From Gammaproteobacteria bacterium (GTDB lineage Bacteria; Pseudomonadota; Gammaproteobacteria; Pseudomonadales; Azotimanducaceae), in assembly GCA_028821405.1 (NCBI GenBank), contig JAPPGK010000060.1:1-44246 (forward strand): 44,246 nucleotides of DNA, in the 5' to 3' direction. This document shows positions 10,638-18,464 of this stretch, piece by piece; position 1 is the first letter of the stretch, and every line of letters begins with the position of its first letter. Position numbers and translations under genes: made by a program. The notes under the pieces were generated by a model that did not search any database, was not told the origin of the DNA, and saw only the letters and a program-made list of their open reading frames with translations.

Positions 10638-11470
10638 AACCCGACGCCGACACGGTCAAACGCAACGTCGCGACCGCACTCGCCGAGGATGTCGGCAGCG
10701 GCGATGTCAGCGCCGATCTCATCGACGCGCAGACGCATGCCCGTGCGCGCATCGTGACCCGCGAGCCGGGCGTATTCTGCGGGCGCGCGTGGGCCGAGGA
10801 AACGTGCCGACAGGTCGACCCGGCGATTCGTCTCGACTGGCGTGTCGACGACGGCGCGCAGATCGAGGCCGACGACGTATTGGTCGATCTCGACGGGCCG
10901 GCCCGCGGCCTGCTGACGGCAGAACGCACGGTATTGAACTTCCTGCAACTGCTCTCGGCCACGGCAACGCGGACTCGTCGCTTCGTCGACGCCGTCGTCG
11001 GAACGGGCGCCGTGATCCTGGATACGCGCAAGACCCTTCCCGGTCTACGTGTTGCCCAGAAGTACGCGGTACGTATCGGCGGCGGCCAGAATCACCGCAT
11101 GGGGCTGTTCGACGCGCTATTGCTCAAGGAGAACCACCTCGCCGCAACAGGCGGAGTCGCCGCAGCGGTATCCGAGGCACGCCATCGGCACCCGGGAATG
11201 CCAGTAGAGGTGGAGGTGGAAGACCAACGCCAACTCGCCGACGCCATTGCAGCAGGCGTGGACCGAATCCTGCTCGATAACTTCTCCATCGACGACCTGC
11301 ACGCCGCCGTTGCCGCAACCGAGGAGAGGGTAGCGCTTGAGGCTTCTGGCGGGATCACGCTCGACAATATCGCGGCGGTCGCGGGGACCGGCGTTGACTA
11401 CATCTCGGTGGGGGCGTTAACGAAGGGCGTCGCGCCCCTCGACTTGTCGATGCGGTTCGCTGCGGATTGA
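10634..11470 (+). CDS. nadC: nicotinate-nucleotide pyrophosphorylase (quinolinate phosphoribosyltransferase)
   Basis: 278-aa enzyme of de novo NAD synthesis, converting quinolinate and PRPP to nicotinate mononucleotide. Conserved segments in order: EDVGSGDVSADLI, RTVLNFLQLLS, the active-site DTRKTLPGLRVAQKYAV with GGGQNHRMGL, LLKENHL, VEVEVED, RILLDNF, ALEASGGIT and the final YISVGALTKGVAPLDLSMRF. Full length for the family. ATG at 10634 chosen by alignment of the N-terminus; the upstream in-frame sequence is antisense to ampD. Its position beside ampD and tRNA-Thr/pil genes is the Pseudomonas arrangement. Confidence 0.96.
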   Translation: MEPDADTVKRNVATALAEDVGSGDVSADLIDAQTHARARIVTREPGVFCGRAWAEETCRQVDPAIRLDWRVDDGAQIEADDVLVDLDGPARGLLTAERTVLNFLQLLSATATRTRRFVDAVVGTGAVILDTRKTLPGLRVAQKYAVRIGGGQNHRMGLFDALLLKENHLAATGGVAAAVSEARHRHPGMPVEVEVEDQRQLADAIAAGVDRILLDNFSIDDLHAAVAATEERVALEASGGITLDNIAAVAGTGVDYISVGALTKGVAPLDLSMRFAAD

Positions 11471-11540
11471 GGACGGCAGGCTCGATGTCCCACCACCGAC
11501 GTCGGCACGCCGCCGAACCACTGACCAAGAAGCCGATGAC

Positions 11541-11598
11541 TGGTGCCGGAAAGCGGATTTGAACCGACGCCCTGCCGATTGAATCAAACTGCTCTGCG
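11541..11598 (-). repeat. degenerate copy of a tRNA 3' end (att-like site)
   Basis: Minus strand ends in TTCCGGCACCA, the same 3' acceptor end as tRNA-Thr at 12565-12640, preceded by a T-arm-like GGTTCAAATCCG and an anticodon-arm-like segment. Over the first 35 bp from the CCA end it matches the tRNA-Thr gene at 30 positions. No 5' half of a tRNA is present upstream, so it is not a functional tRNA. It lies in the 326-bp stretch 11471-11796 between nadC and the next ORF, in which I see nothing else. It probably marks the outer boundary of an old insertion at tRNA-Thr, although the mismatches mean it could be an unrelated tRNA fragment. Confidence 0.55.
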
Positions 11599-11796
11599 GT
11601 TTCGCCCCGTCGCGCCGTTTCTGGTCCACGATGCGGGGATGGCGGTGGGTGTGCTCGAAATGACCCTTCCGGGCTTCCGGGCCGACGTGGCGCTACGGCG
11701 TCATGGTGGCGTAACATGGAAGTCGTCCCGTTATTGACCGACAGTTGCCACATTGGATAGTTTTGCCACCCCTGCGAGAACTGTTGACGCTTTGGC

Positions 11797-12051
11797 ATGA
11801 CGGAAGTAACTGAAAAGGTGACCAAGGCACGGCCCAAACGACGGCGACCCGTCTATGTTTCGTGTTTTGTTGGTGCGGGTTCAGTCCTCGACATCGCACC
11901 GACGGGCAGGTTCGTCCAACTAGTGCCGCGGGAGTCCTTCAACGAGCGGCTTCAACGGAACTTCGACAGGGTGGGTGGCTGCCTTCGCTACGGCGTAGAT
12001 TCGATGCAGGGAGAATCGTTGCGACATGGCACGCGGAAAGCGTCGACGTAA
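11797..12051 (+). CDS. small hypothetical protein upstream of DUF2335
   Basis: 84-aa ORF, basic at the N-terminus (KARPKRRRP), followed by a middle part with SVLDIAPTG and ending with WERVGG-like NFDRVGGCLRYGVDSMQ. Short proteins with a 'VLD...P...' core and a C-terminal 'VG..LR' phrase are, from memory, often found just ahead of DUF2335 genes in genomic islands. The ORF overlaps the DUF2335 start by 26 bp, which supports a two-gene unit. It has no clear Shine-Dalgarno, and base composition is lower in GC than the neighbouring housekeeping genes. Function unknown; it could also be non-coding. Confidence 0.45.
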   Translation: MTEVTEKVTKARPKRRRPVYVSCFVGAGSVLDIAPTGRFVQLVPRESFNERLQRNFDRVGGCLRYGVDSMQGESLRHGTRKAST

Positions 12052-12483
12052 GGCAAACCCACCACAACCTGCCAGGCCCCGACCAACAGGTGAAGTACCG
12101 GCCCCGGGTCATGGCTCAGGAGCAACCGTTACAACGATATCGGAGTCGCACTACTCCGGCCCGCTACCGCAGGCGTCAGACCTCGAAGCCTACGGTCGTA
12201 TCGACTCGACATTCCCCGATCGCATTGTGTCAATGGCAGAGAGTTTCGCTGCCCATGCCCAACGCCTGGAGGCAGAGGCAATGCGGCACGAGCGTAGCGA
12301 GCAACGTTGGGCCCGAGGCGTAGCGGCTGGAGTTGTCATCGCAGTCCTTGTTACATGCATTGGGCGCTCTACTTGGACAAAGAGGAGTTCGCAACGTCCC
12401 TAGGTTCCTGGACCATTGTCGCCCTTGCTTCGGTGTTCGTTGCGGGCAAGATCCCCGACTGGATCAAGAAAAAAGGACCATAG
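12026..12483 (+). pseudogene. DUF2335 family membrane protein, frameshifted
   Basis: The first frame (12026 to about 12363) gives a basic, Pro-rich N-terminus, then YSGPLPQASDLEAYGRI...FPDRIVSMAE, the signature of DUF2335, a coiled helix (AESFAAHAQRLEAEAMRHERS) and a first membrane segment (WARGVAAGVVIAVLVTCIG). At 12362-12364 (GGG) the frame breaks; the -1 frame continues as ALYLDKEEFATSLGSWTIVA, then a second membrane segment and KIPDWIKKKGP, stopping at 12483. Restoring one G gives one continuous two-TM protein of about 152 aa. Without repair the product ends at 12403. A Shine-Dalgarno GGGAGA precedes the ATG. Family function is unknown. Loss of one G may be real decay or an assembly error. 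Confidence 0.7.
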
Positions 12484-12564
12484 TCCACCCAAGTGAGCCA
12501 CGCTGCGGCCACCCCGGCAAACGCCACCATCGCGGGCTGACTTGCGGATCAATCCAATCCAAGA

Positions 12565-12640
<76 letters not shown>

Positions 12641-12722
12641 GCTAATCCAGGCGATGATCGTGGGCCGCGAAGCTTACCCCGTTGGCCCGGTGACGCCAAC
12701 AACGTGGCGGCCAACGTGGCGG

Positions 12723-13151
12723 TCAACCAGCGGTGGGGCAAGGCGTGGCGCCGGGAAAGACACGGCAGACACGCCGGCCCGTCGCATCGGTTGCCGTTGC
12801 GGTCCAGGTGGTCCCGCCGTCGGCGGTTACTTCAAAGGCAACCCCGTCGTCCCTGGACGGCCGCCAGTCGATGGCGTCGACCAGGCTCGTGACGCCGTTG
12901 GCCGGGTCGTAGACCCCGGTGCCGTAGGCGCCGGTCCTCAGCTTGACGTCCTCCTGGAAGACTTCCAGCATCGCGATCTGCCTAACGAGCGCCGCGTCGC
13001 GTGCCGTGCCGACGTAGTCTCGGTACACCGGCACGGCGATGGCGGCAACGACGGCGATCACCGCCAGGACGATCAGGAGTTCCAGCAGCGAAAATCCGAA
13101 CCCGGGGCGGGTGTCTTCCCGAGGGGATCCGCCATCGGCGGGCTCAAACAT
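12723..13151 (-). CDS. type IV pilin-like protein with C-terminal disulfide loop
   Basis: 142-aa prepilin. Leader of about 19 residues ends at GFG, then [28 protein letters not shown]: the prepilin-peptidase site, Glu5 of the mature protein and the hydrophobic helix that drives assembly. The short C-terminal domain has two cysteines ([13 protein letters not shown]) that can form the usual pilin D-loop. The start overlaps the stop of the pilin gene upstream by 8 bp, so the two are translated together. It may be a minor pilin or an alternative major pilin. The leader is longer than typical (6-10 residues), so a shorter start inside is possible. Confidence 0.85.
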   Translation of the reverse strand: MFEPADGGSPREDTRPGFGFSLLELLIVLAVIAVVAAIAVPVYRDYVGTARDAALVRQIAMLEVFQEDVKLRTGAYGTGVYDPANGVTSLVDAIDWRPSRDDGVAFEVTADGGTTWTATATDATGRRVCRVFPGATPCPTAG

Positions 13152-13602
13152 CGGCCCAAGCGATGCTGCGCGTCTCGACGGCCGTGAAGTCGCCGTATTG
13201 GGGCCGCGTCAAAGTGAGGACGAAGTCGTCGGATGAGAACGCCCCCGACGTCGCCACCCCCACGACGCCTGCCGCATCGCTCGCCGTCTCGGCATAGGCG
13301 TCCGAGCCGTCCGGCGCCTTTCCGCCCTCGCCGTTCAGTGCCTCGATCCACGTCGCGTCGGTGTAGTCGGCATCCGCCTGGGTGGCGGTGAGCGTACCGA
13401 TGGCGATTTCCGTGCGTAGCCTACGGAATTCGCTCTCGACGAATCGGATCCCTTGGCGATAGTGCGTGGTGACCTTCGTCATGTTCGAACTCTCGACATA
13501 GTTCCGGTACGCCGGAATCGCGGCCGCCGCCAGAACGCCGATGATCGCCACGGCGATCATCAACTCGATGAGCGAAAAACCGTGCTGTGTTCCCAATCGC
13601 AT
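13144..13602 (-). CDS. pilA: type IV pilin, probable major subunit
   Basis: 152-aa prepilin with a short 8-residue leader MRLGTQHG followed by [28 protein letters not shown], a textbook class III signal for cleavage by PilD with Glu5 present. The globular part has no cysteine pair, unlike Pseudomonas PilA, and ends RSIAWADV. Strong Shine-Dalgarno GGAGG 10 nt before the ATG fixes the start and suggests high expression, hence major pilin. First gene of a two-pilin operon facing away from pilB; position next to tRNA-Thr and pilB matches pilA in Pseudomonas. Gene symbol by position. Confidence 0.85.
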   Translation of the reverse strand: MRLGTQHGFSLIELMIAVAIIGVLAAAAIPAYRNYVESSNMTKVTTHYRQGIRFVESEFRRLRTEIAIGTLTATQADADYTDATWIEALNGEGGKAPDGSDAYAETASDAAGVVGVATSGAFSSDDFVLTLTRPQYGDFTAVETRSIAWADV

Positions 13603-13825
13603 TTCCCAGCGTCCTCCGTAGATCCCAAACGCGAGTGCCACGGGAAAATACGATGTCGCCGGATCGCCACCCCGGGCAATGGCAGATTTCCTACGGCAAA
13701 AAAGGAGATTTCCGACATCGCCTTGGGAGATCTGCCAATTCGCGACGGATTCGCAACGGATAGAGTCCTTGTTTCGCAATGAAGTCGGTACCCACACGGT
13801 CGGTCCCGTTGTTCGCCGCCCACCC
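13603..13825. promoter_or_regulatory. divergent pilA/pilB upstream region
   Basis: 223-bp intergenic region serving both pilin and pilB operons. It contains an A-tract (about 13697-13702), two related GATTTCC segments and a widely spaced inverted repeat GGCAGAT...ATCTGCC spanning about 13681-13736. A TGGCAC box at 13640-13635 on the minus strand resembles half of a sigma-54 promoter, but the -12 GC is missing, so I do not call one. Confidence 0.4.
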
Positions 13826-15421
13826 ATGCAATCCGAAGCACTCGAGCTAGATGCTCAGGGGACGCCGGAGTCGGATGACGCCCTTACGAGGATGTCAGCC
13901 GAGTTCGGCCTACCGCTCCTGGACCTGTCGGCGTTCGATCTGGCATCGATTCCGAGCGGCCTTCTCGACGAGGAGATCATCCGCCGCCACAACGTGCTGC
14001 CGCTTCGACGCACGGCCGGCAGGCTCGCCGTCGCCATCGGCGATCCGGCTAGTCTCGCGATACTCAACGAGCTCAAGTTCCATGCCGGCGCGGACTTGGA
14101 AGGCATCCTTGTCGCGCCCGGCGAACTTCAAACAGCCATCGAACGGCATTGCTCCGGTTCGGGTGATCGTGAACTGGCCGAGTTGGAGGCCGACGAACGC
14201 CAGACAAAGGTGCCGTCGTTTGGCGGCGTGGAACGCACCGCCGACGAGGCGCCGATCGTCAAGTACGTGCATGAAGTGCTCGCCGCCGCCGTCGCGTCCG
14301 GCGCTTCCGACATCCATTTCGAACCCTACGAGAACGCCTACCGAATCCGGACGCGGGTCAACGGAATCCTGCGCGAGACAGGCCGTCCACCGCCGAGCGT
14401 CGGACCGCGGCTGGCGGCGCGGCTCAAGGTGATGTCCGAACTGAACGTCACCGAAAGGCGCTTGCCCCAGGACGGCCGCATCAAGTTCGACCGCGGCGGT
14501 GGCACGGACACGGTGGACTTCCGGGTCAGTTCGTTGCCGACGATGCACGGCGAGAAGGTCGTGCTGCGTGTCCTCGACCAATCCTCCGCCCGCCTGAACG
14601 TCAACCAACTCGGTATGGAGGATGACCAGACGCGGTTGTATCTCGATGCCCTGGACCAGCCACAGGGCATGATCCTCGTCACCGGGCCGACGGGCAGCGG
14701 CAAGACGGTGAGCCTCTACGCCGGACTGCAACGCCTCAACAACGAACAACGCAACATCGCCACGGCGGAAGACCCGGTTGAGATCAACATCGAAGGCATC
14801 AACCAGGTGCAAGTCAATCCACACCTCGGCCTGGATTTCGCGACGGCCCTGCGCGCCTTCCTGCGCCAGGATCCCGATGTCGTGATGGTCGGCGAGATCC
14901 GCGACCGGGATACCGCGGAGACGGCGATCAAGGCGGCCCAGACAGGTCATCTCGTGCTGTCGACCCTGCACACGAACTCGGCGGCGGCGACCCTTGGTCG
15001 GCTGCGCGCGATGGGCGTGCCGGCGTTCAACCTCGCAACGTCGGTCACGCTGATCGTCGCGCAGCGACTCGCCCGGGTGCTGTGCCCGAACTGTCGGCGA
15101 CGCTTCCCGTTGTCCGCCGAGGTGTTGATCGAAGAAGGGTTCGACGAAGCCGAGGTCGGCGCGGGCGTAGAGATCTTCGACGCCTCCGAGAACGGCTGCG
15201 GAGGCTGCGACCAGGGCTATGAAGGTCGCACGGGGATCTACGAAGTCGTGGCGCTGACGCCGGCCTTGCAGCGACTCGTACTGGCCGATGCGAGCGCCCT
15301 GGAAGTGTCGGCGGAGGCGCGGGCGAGCGGCTTCGTCGACCTGCGCCGGGCGGGCCTCGAAAAAGTCCGACGAGGGATCACCAGCCTCCGCGAGATCAAC
15401 CGTGTGACGGCACGAGGCTAG
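13826..15421 (+). CDS. pilB: type IV pilus extension ATPase PilB
   Basis: 531-aa hexameric ATPase that powers pilus assembly at the inner membrane. Seen: a short MshEN-like N-terminal domain ([18 protein letters not shown]...), arginine-rich [20 protein letters not shown], Walker A GPTGSGKT, the Asp box and Walker B ([20 protein letters not shown]), His box [15 protein letters not shown], and the tetracysteine zinc site CPNC plus CGGC. It is about 35 residues shorter than Pseudomonas PilB at the N-terminus. ATG at 13826 is chosen since further upstream codons lie in the intergenic region. No good Shine-Dalgarno. Followed after 2 bp by pilC. Confidence 0.95.
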   Translation: MQSEALELDAQGTPESDDALTRMSAEFGLPLLDLSAFDLASIPSGLLDEEIIRRHNVLPLRRTAGRLAVAIGDPASLAILNELKFHAGADLEGILVAPGELQTAIERHCSGSGDRELAELEADERQTKVPSFGGVERTADEAPIVKYVHEVLAAAVASGASDIHFEPYENAYRIRTRVNGILRETGRPPPSVGPRLAARLKVMSELNVTERRLPQDGRIKFDRGGGTDTVDFRVSSLPTMHGEKVVLRVLDQSSARLNVNQLGMEDDQTRLYLDALDQPQGMILVTGPTGSGKTVSLYAGLQRLNNEQRNIATAEDPVEINIEGINQVQVNPHLGLDFATALRAFLRQDPDVVMVGEIRDRDTAETAIKAAQTGHLVLSTLHTNSAAATLGRLRAMGVPAFNLATSVTLIVAQRLARVLCPNCRRRFPLSAEVLIEEGFDEAEVGAGVEIFDASENGCGGCDQGYEGRTGIYEVVALTPALQRLVLADASALEVSAEARASGFVDLRRAGLEKVRRGITSLREINRVTARG

Positions 15422-15423
15422 GC

Positions 15424-16758
15424 ATGAAGCAAACCCGCTTGGCGTGGTCGGGAATCGGCTCTGGCGGAGCTCGGCGCACCGGGACAAGCCCGTCCGCTAC
15501 GACGTCGGGGGGCCGGGGGAGGCTTGCCCTCAGCGAGGCGGCCGACGTCGGCGTATTTGCCTGGACGGGCGTTGATCGATTCGGCCGCAAGACCGGCGGC
15601 GAAATGCTCGGCCCCTCATCCGCGGCCGTGCGCGATGCCCTTCGCCGGCAAGGCATTGCCCCACGCCGCGTGCATCGCAAGCGGCAGGCGAAACGACCGG
15701 GCTGGTGGCGCGGATCCCGGGTCGGATCTGCCGATGTCGCGCTCTTCAGTCGGCAGATGGCGACGATGATGCGAGCCGGCGTGCCCTTGGTTCGTGCCTT
15801 CGACGTCGTGGCCAAGAGCGCGCGAAACCCACGCCTGGTCGCCGTGATCCACGCCCTGCGCCAGAACATCGCGGAAGGGGCATCGCTGACATCCGCGCTC
15901 GCCGAGTTCCCCGCCGTGTTCGACAGCCTCTACGTCAACCTGATCGGCGTGGGGGAACGATCCGGGGCGCTGGAACCCATGCTGGAACGCATCGCGACCT
16001 ACCAGGAGCGGACGCAGTCCACGCGACGCAAACTCGTCAAGGCGATGACCTACCCGTGCGTCGTGGTGTTGGCTGCCGCCGTCGTGACGATGCTACTCCT
16101 CATCCACGTCGTTCCCCAGTTCGAGACGGTGTTCGCCGGCGTCGGGGCCGATCTACCCGGGTTCACCCGGTTCGTGATCGGGCTCTCTGACAACATGCGC
16201 GCGCAGTGGCCCATGCTGCTCGGCGGCGTCGCCGGGTTCGTCGTCGGCTACACCATCCTGAACCGGAGATCGGCGCGCTTCCGGGACATCCGCGACCGAT
16301 GCGTGCTGCGACTCCCGGTTGCCGGCCAGATCGTCGTCAAGGCAGCCGTCGCCCGCTTCGCGCGGACGTTGACCACGTCCCTGTCCGCCGGCATGCCCCT
16401 CGTCGACGCATTGCGCGCCGTGGTCGGCACCACCGGCAATGTCGTCTACGCGAAAGCCATCGAGCGACTTCGAGACGAGGTCGCGACCGGACAGCCTCTC
16501 GCCGCCTCGATGCGCGATTGCCAGGTGTTCCCCCACATGATCGTCCAGATGGTCGCCATCGGCGAGGAAGCCGGCAGCCTAGACGACATGCTGGCCCGCT
16601 CCGCCACCCACTACGAATCGCTGCTCGACGCCGCGGTCGACAGTCTGACGGCACTCGTGGAGCCGCTGCTGATGGCGATCCTGGGCGTGGTCGTCGGCGG
16701 CCTGGTGGTCGCGATGTACCTGCCCGTTTTCCAGCTCGGCACGGCGTTTGGCGGCTGA
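15424..16758 (+). CDS. pilC: type IV pilus inner-membrane platform protein PilC
   Basis: 444-aa GspF-family platform protein on which pilins are assembled. Two GspF repeats are visible: the first from SADVALFSRQMATMMRAGVPLVRAFDV and the second from VAARFARTLTTSLSAGMPLVDALRAV-like sequence (residues about 295-320), each followed by GE..G..L..ML; membrane segments near 225, 265 and the C-terminus (LMAILGVVVGGLVVAMYLPVF). N-terminal FAWTGVDRFGRKTGGEM is the usual PilC opening, preceded here by an extra 35 polar residues, so the true start could be further in. Two bp after pilB; operon. Confidence 0.95.
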   Translation: MKQTRLAWSGIGSGGARRTGTSPSATTSGGRGRLALSEAADVGVFAWTGVDRFGRKTGGEMLGPSSAAVRDALRRQGIAPRRVHRKRQAKRPGWWRGSRVGSADVALFSRQMATMMRAGVPLVRAFDVVAKSARNPRLVAVIHALRQNIAEGASLTSALAEFPAVFDSLYVNLIGVGERSGALEPMLERIATYQERTQSTRRKLVKAMTYPCVVVLAAAVVTMLLLIHVVPQFETVFAGVGADLPGFTRFVIGLSDNMRAQWPMLLGGVAGFVVGYTILNRRSARFRDIRDRCVLRLPVAGQIVVKAAVARFARTLTTSLSAGMPLVDALRAVVGTTGNVVYAKAIERLRDEVATGQPLAASMRDCQVFPHMIVQMVAIGEEAGSLDDMLARSATHYESLLDAAVDSLTALVEPLLMAILGVVVGGLVVAMYLPVFQLGTAFGG

Positions 16759-16832
16759 CTGGGACGCAAGGCACACTCCCCGACAAACCTGCTTGCGGCT
16801 ACAATGCCCGCCCCCGCCAAAGGATCGAGACC

Positions 16833-17678
16833 ATCGACCTACTCCTGTCCCCGCAATGGACCGTCGTCGTCCTCGCATCGCTCGCCGGGCTGTGCGTGGG
16901 CAGCTTCCTGAATGTCGTCATCGACCGGCTGCCGGTGATGCTGGAGCGCCAATGGCGGGCACAAGCGTTGGAGACGCTCAATATCGAACCGCCAGCGGCC
17001 CCCACGTTCAACCTCGCGCTGCCCCGCTCCCACTGTCCGGACTGCGGCGCGGCAGTAAAGGTGGCTCACAACGTTCCCGTCGTCAGCTGGATCCTGCTCC
17101 GCGGCCGATGTGCGAACTGCGATGCGGCGATCTCCGCGCGACTGCCTGCCGTGGAACTGGCGGGCGGGTTGTTGGCCCTGGCCGTCATCGGCGTTTGGGG
17201 AATCCAATGGACGGCGTTGGCGTACTACGTGTTCGTGATGATGCTCCTGGCGGCAGCGTTGATCGATGCCGAGACGACGGTGCTGCCCGATCAGCTCACC
17301 CTGCCCCTGCTTTGGCTCGGATTGTTGGTGGCGGCGGCGTTCACGGCCACGCCCACCCTCTTGGATGCCGTCACGGGAGCGGTTGCCGGCTATCTGTCGC
17401 TATGGCTCGTCTACTGGGTCTTCAAGCTCGTGACGCGGCGGGAGGGCATGGGCTACGGCGACTTCAAGCTCATGGCCGCCATCGGCGCATGGCTCGGCTG
17501 GCAAAGCACGCTAGCCGTCATCCTGATCGCCGCCGTGCTGGGCCTCGCCTACGCCACGGCGAGAATACTCCGGCGCACGGCCACTCGAACGACGCCCATC
17601 CCCTTTGGACCCTTCCTGGCCATCGCGGGTACAGCCGTCCTCTTCCTATCCGCTCGCTTCGGGCTCGAGGTGTTGTGA
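16833..17678 (+). CDS. pilD: prepilin peptidase / N-methyltransferase PilD, no canonical start codon
   Basis: Polytopic membrane protease that cleaves prepilin leaders and methylates the new N-terminus. Seen: GSFLNVVIDRLPVMLERQW near the N-terminus, two zinc cysteine pairs (CPDC and CANC), the catalytic aspartates in ALIDAETTVLPDQL and in GMGYGDFKL, and the C-terminal PIPFGPFLAIAG. About 281 aa from the chosen start, against 290 in Pseudomonas. There is no ATG, GTG or TTG in frame near the conserved N-terminus. The ATC at 16833 has AAAGGA 8 nt upstream and gives IDLLLSPQW. An ATG at 16804 is one frame off; one extra C in the CCCCC run would join it. Either a rare start or an assembly error. 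Confidence 0.85.
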   Translation: MDLLLSPQWTVVVLASLAGLCVGSFLNVVIDRLPVMLERQWRAQALETLNIEPPAAPTFNLALPRSHCPDCGAAVKVAHNVPVVSWILLRGRCANCDAAISARLPAVELAGGLLALAVIGVWGIQWTALAYYVFVMMLLAAALIDAETTVLPDQLTLPLLWLGLLVAAAFTATPTLLDAVTGAVAGYLSLWLVYWVFKLVTRREGMGYGDFKLMAAIGAWLGWQSTLAVILIAAVLGLAYATARILRRTATRTTPIPFGPFLAIAGTAVLFLSARFGLEVL

Positions 17679-17681
17679 CCG

Positions 17682-18335
17682 ATGCCCGTGTCTGGCCCAT
17701 CCGACGAAGGGCGCATCGTTGCCGACGCGCTCGGGACAGGACCGGGGCGCTACGTCGTCGGCATCACCGGGGGAATCGGCAGCGGCAAGACTGCGGTCTC
17801 GCAACGGCTCCACTCCCTCGGCATCGAGGTCGCGGACTGCGACGTGGCGGCGCGCCGCGTGGTCGAACCTGGCCAGCCTGCACTCGGCACCATCGCCGAG
17901 AAGTTCGGCACGGCAATGCTGCATGCCGACGGCACCTTGAATCGAGCCGCGCTACGCGAACGGGTTTTCGGTAACGCAAACGAACGCCGCTGGCTGGAGT
18001 CGCTGTTGCATCCGCTCATCAACCGATGGGTTCGGGACGTGCTAGAAGCCGCGAGGTCGCCTTACGCCATCCTCGTCAATCCGCTGATGCGCCAACGCGA
18101 CCCCCGCGCCGACCGCATTCTCGTCGTGGACGTCCCCGAGTGCATCCAGATTGAGCGCGCGATGGCGCGCGACGGCGTCCCCGAGGCCCAGGCCCGCGCC
18201 ATCCTCGCCAGCCAGCTGGACCGCCGCTCCCGGCTATCGTTGGCCGACGACGTCCTCACCAACGACGGCAGCCTGGACGATCTGCACCAGGCCGTGGACC
18301 GGCTGCACGAACGTTACTTGAGGTTAGCGGCATAG
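17682..18335 (+). CDS. coaE: dephospho-CoA kinase
   Basis: 217-aa cytoplasmic kinase for the last step of CoA synthesis, phosphorylating dephospho-CoA. Seen: Walker A GITGGIGSGKT, DCDVAARRVVEPGQPAL (substrate site), LLHPLINRW, VDVPECIQIERAMARDG and the lid/arginine region AILASQLDRRSRLSLADDVLTNDG. The N-terminus has about 20 extra residues. It follows pilD after 3 bp as in Pseudomonas, where coaE ends the pilBCD-coaE cluster; yacG, which normally follows, is absent. Confidence 0.95.
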   Translation: MPVSGPSDEGRIVADALGTGPGRYVVGITGGIGSGKTAVSQRLHSLGIEVADCDVAARRVVEPGQPALGTIAEKFGTAMLHADGTLNRAALRERVFGNANERRWLESLLHPLINRWVRDVLEAARSPYAILVNPLMRQRDPRADRILVVDVPECIQIERAMARDGVPEAQARAILASQLDRRSRLSLADDVLTNDGSLDDLHQAVDRLHERYLRLAA

Positions 18336-18372
18336 GAGACGGTGTCCCGTCCCGGCACCCTGCGGGCGCGAT

Positions 18373-18394
18373 CGAGAATGCTGCCGCATTCTCG
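18373..18394. repeat. 9-bp-stem palindrome between coaE and argJ
   Basis: CGAGAATGC, loop TGCC, GCATTCTCG forms a perfect 9-bp stem. It lies between the convergent ends of coaE and argJ, where it could end transcription from both sides, but no T-tract follows on either strand. The same core GAGAATGC/GCATTCTC occurs twice at 32236-32290, so it belongs to a small dispersed family. Confidence 0.7.
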
Positions 18395-18464
18395 TGGCAC
18401 AGACCAAAGCCATGCAGAATCCAACGGGCTTCCGCGCTTCCCGCCGGGCGCGTCAGGGTCGCCC

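Noticed and set aside
11541-11598. Functional second tRNA gene
   Set aside because: Only the 3' half is tRNA-like; no matching 5' acceptor strand or D-arm follows.
12359-12366. Programmed -1 ribosomal frameshift in the DUF2335 gene
   Set aside because: No slippery heptamer and no obvious downstream pseudoknot; a lost G is simpler.
13626-13640. Sigma-54 promoter for the pilin operon
   Set aside because: TGGCAC is present but the -12 GC element is missing (TTTGG), and the implied transcript would leave almost no room for the ribosome site.
18373-18394. Rho-independent terminator
   Set aside because: Perfect hairpin but no T-tract on either strand, and the same element recurs inside an operon.
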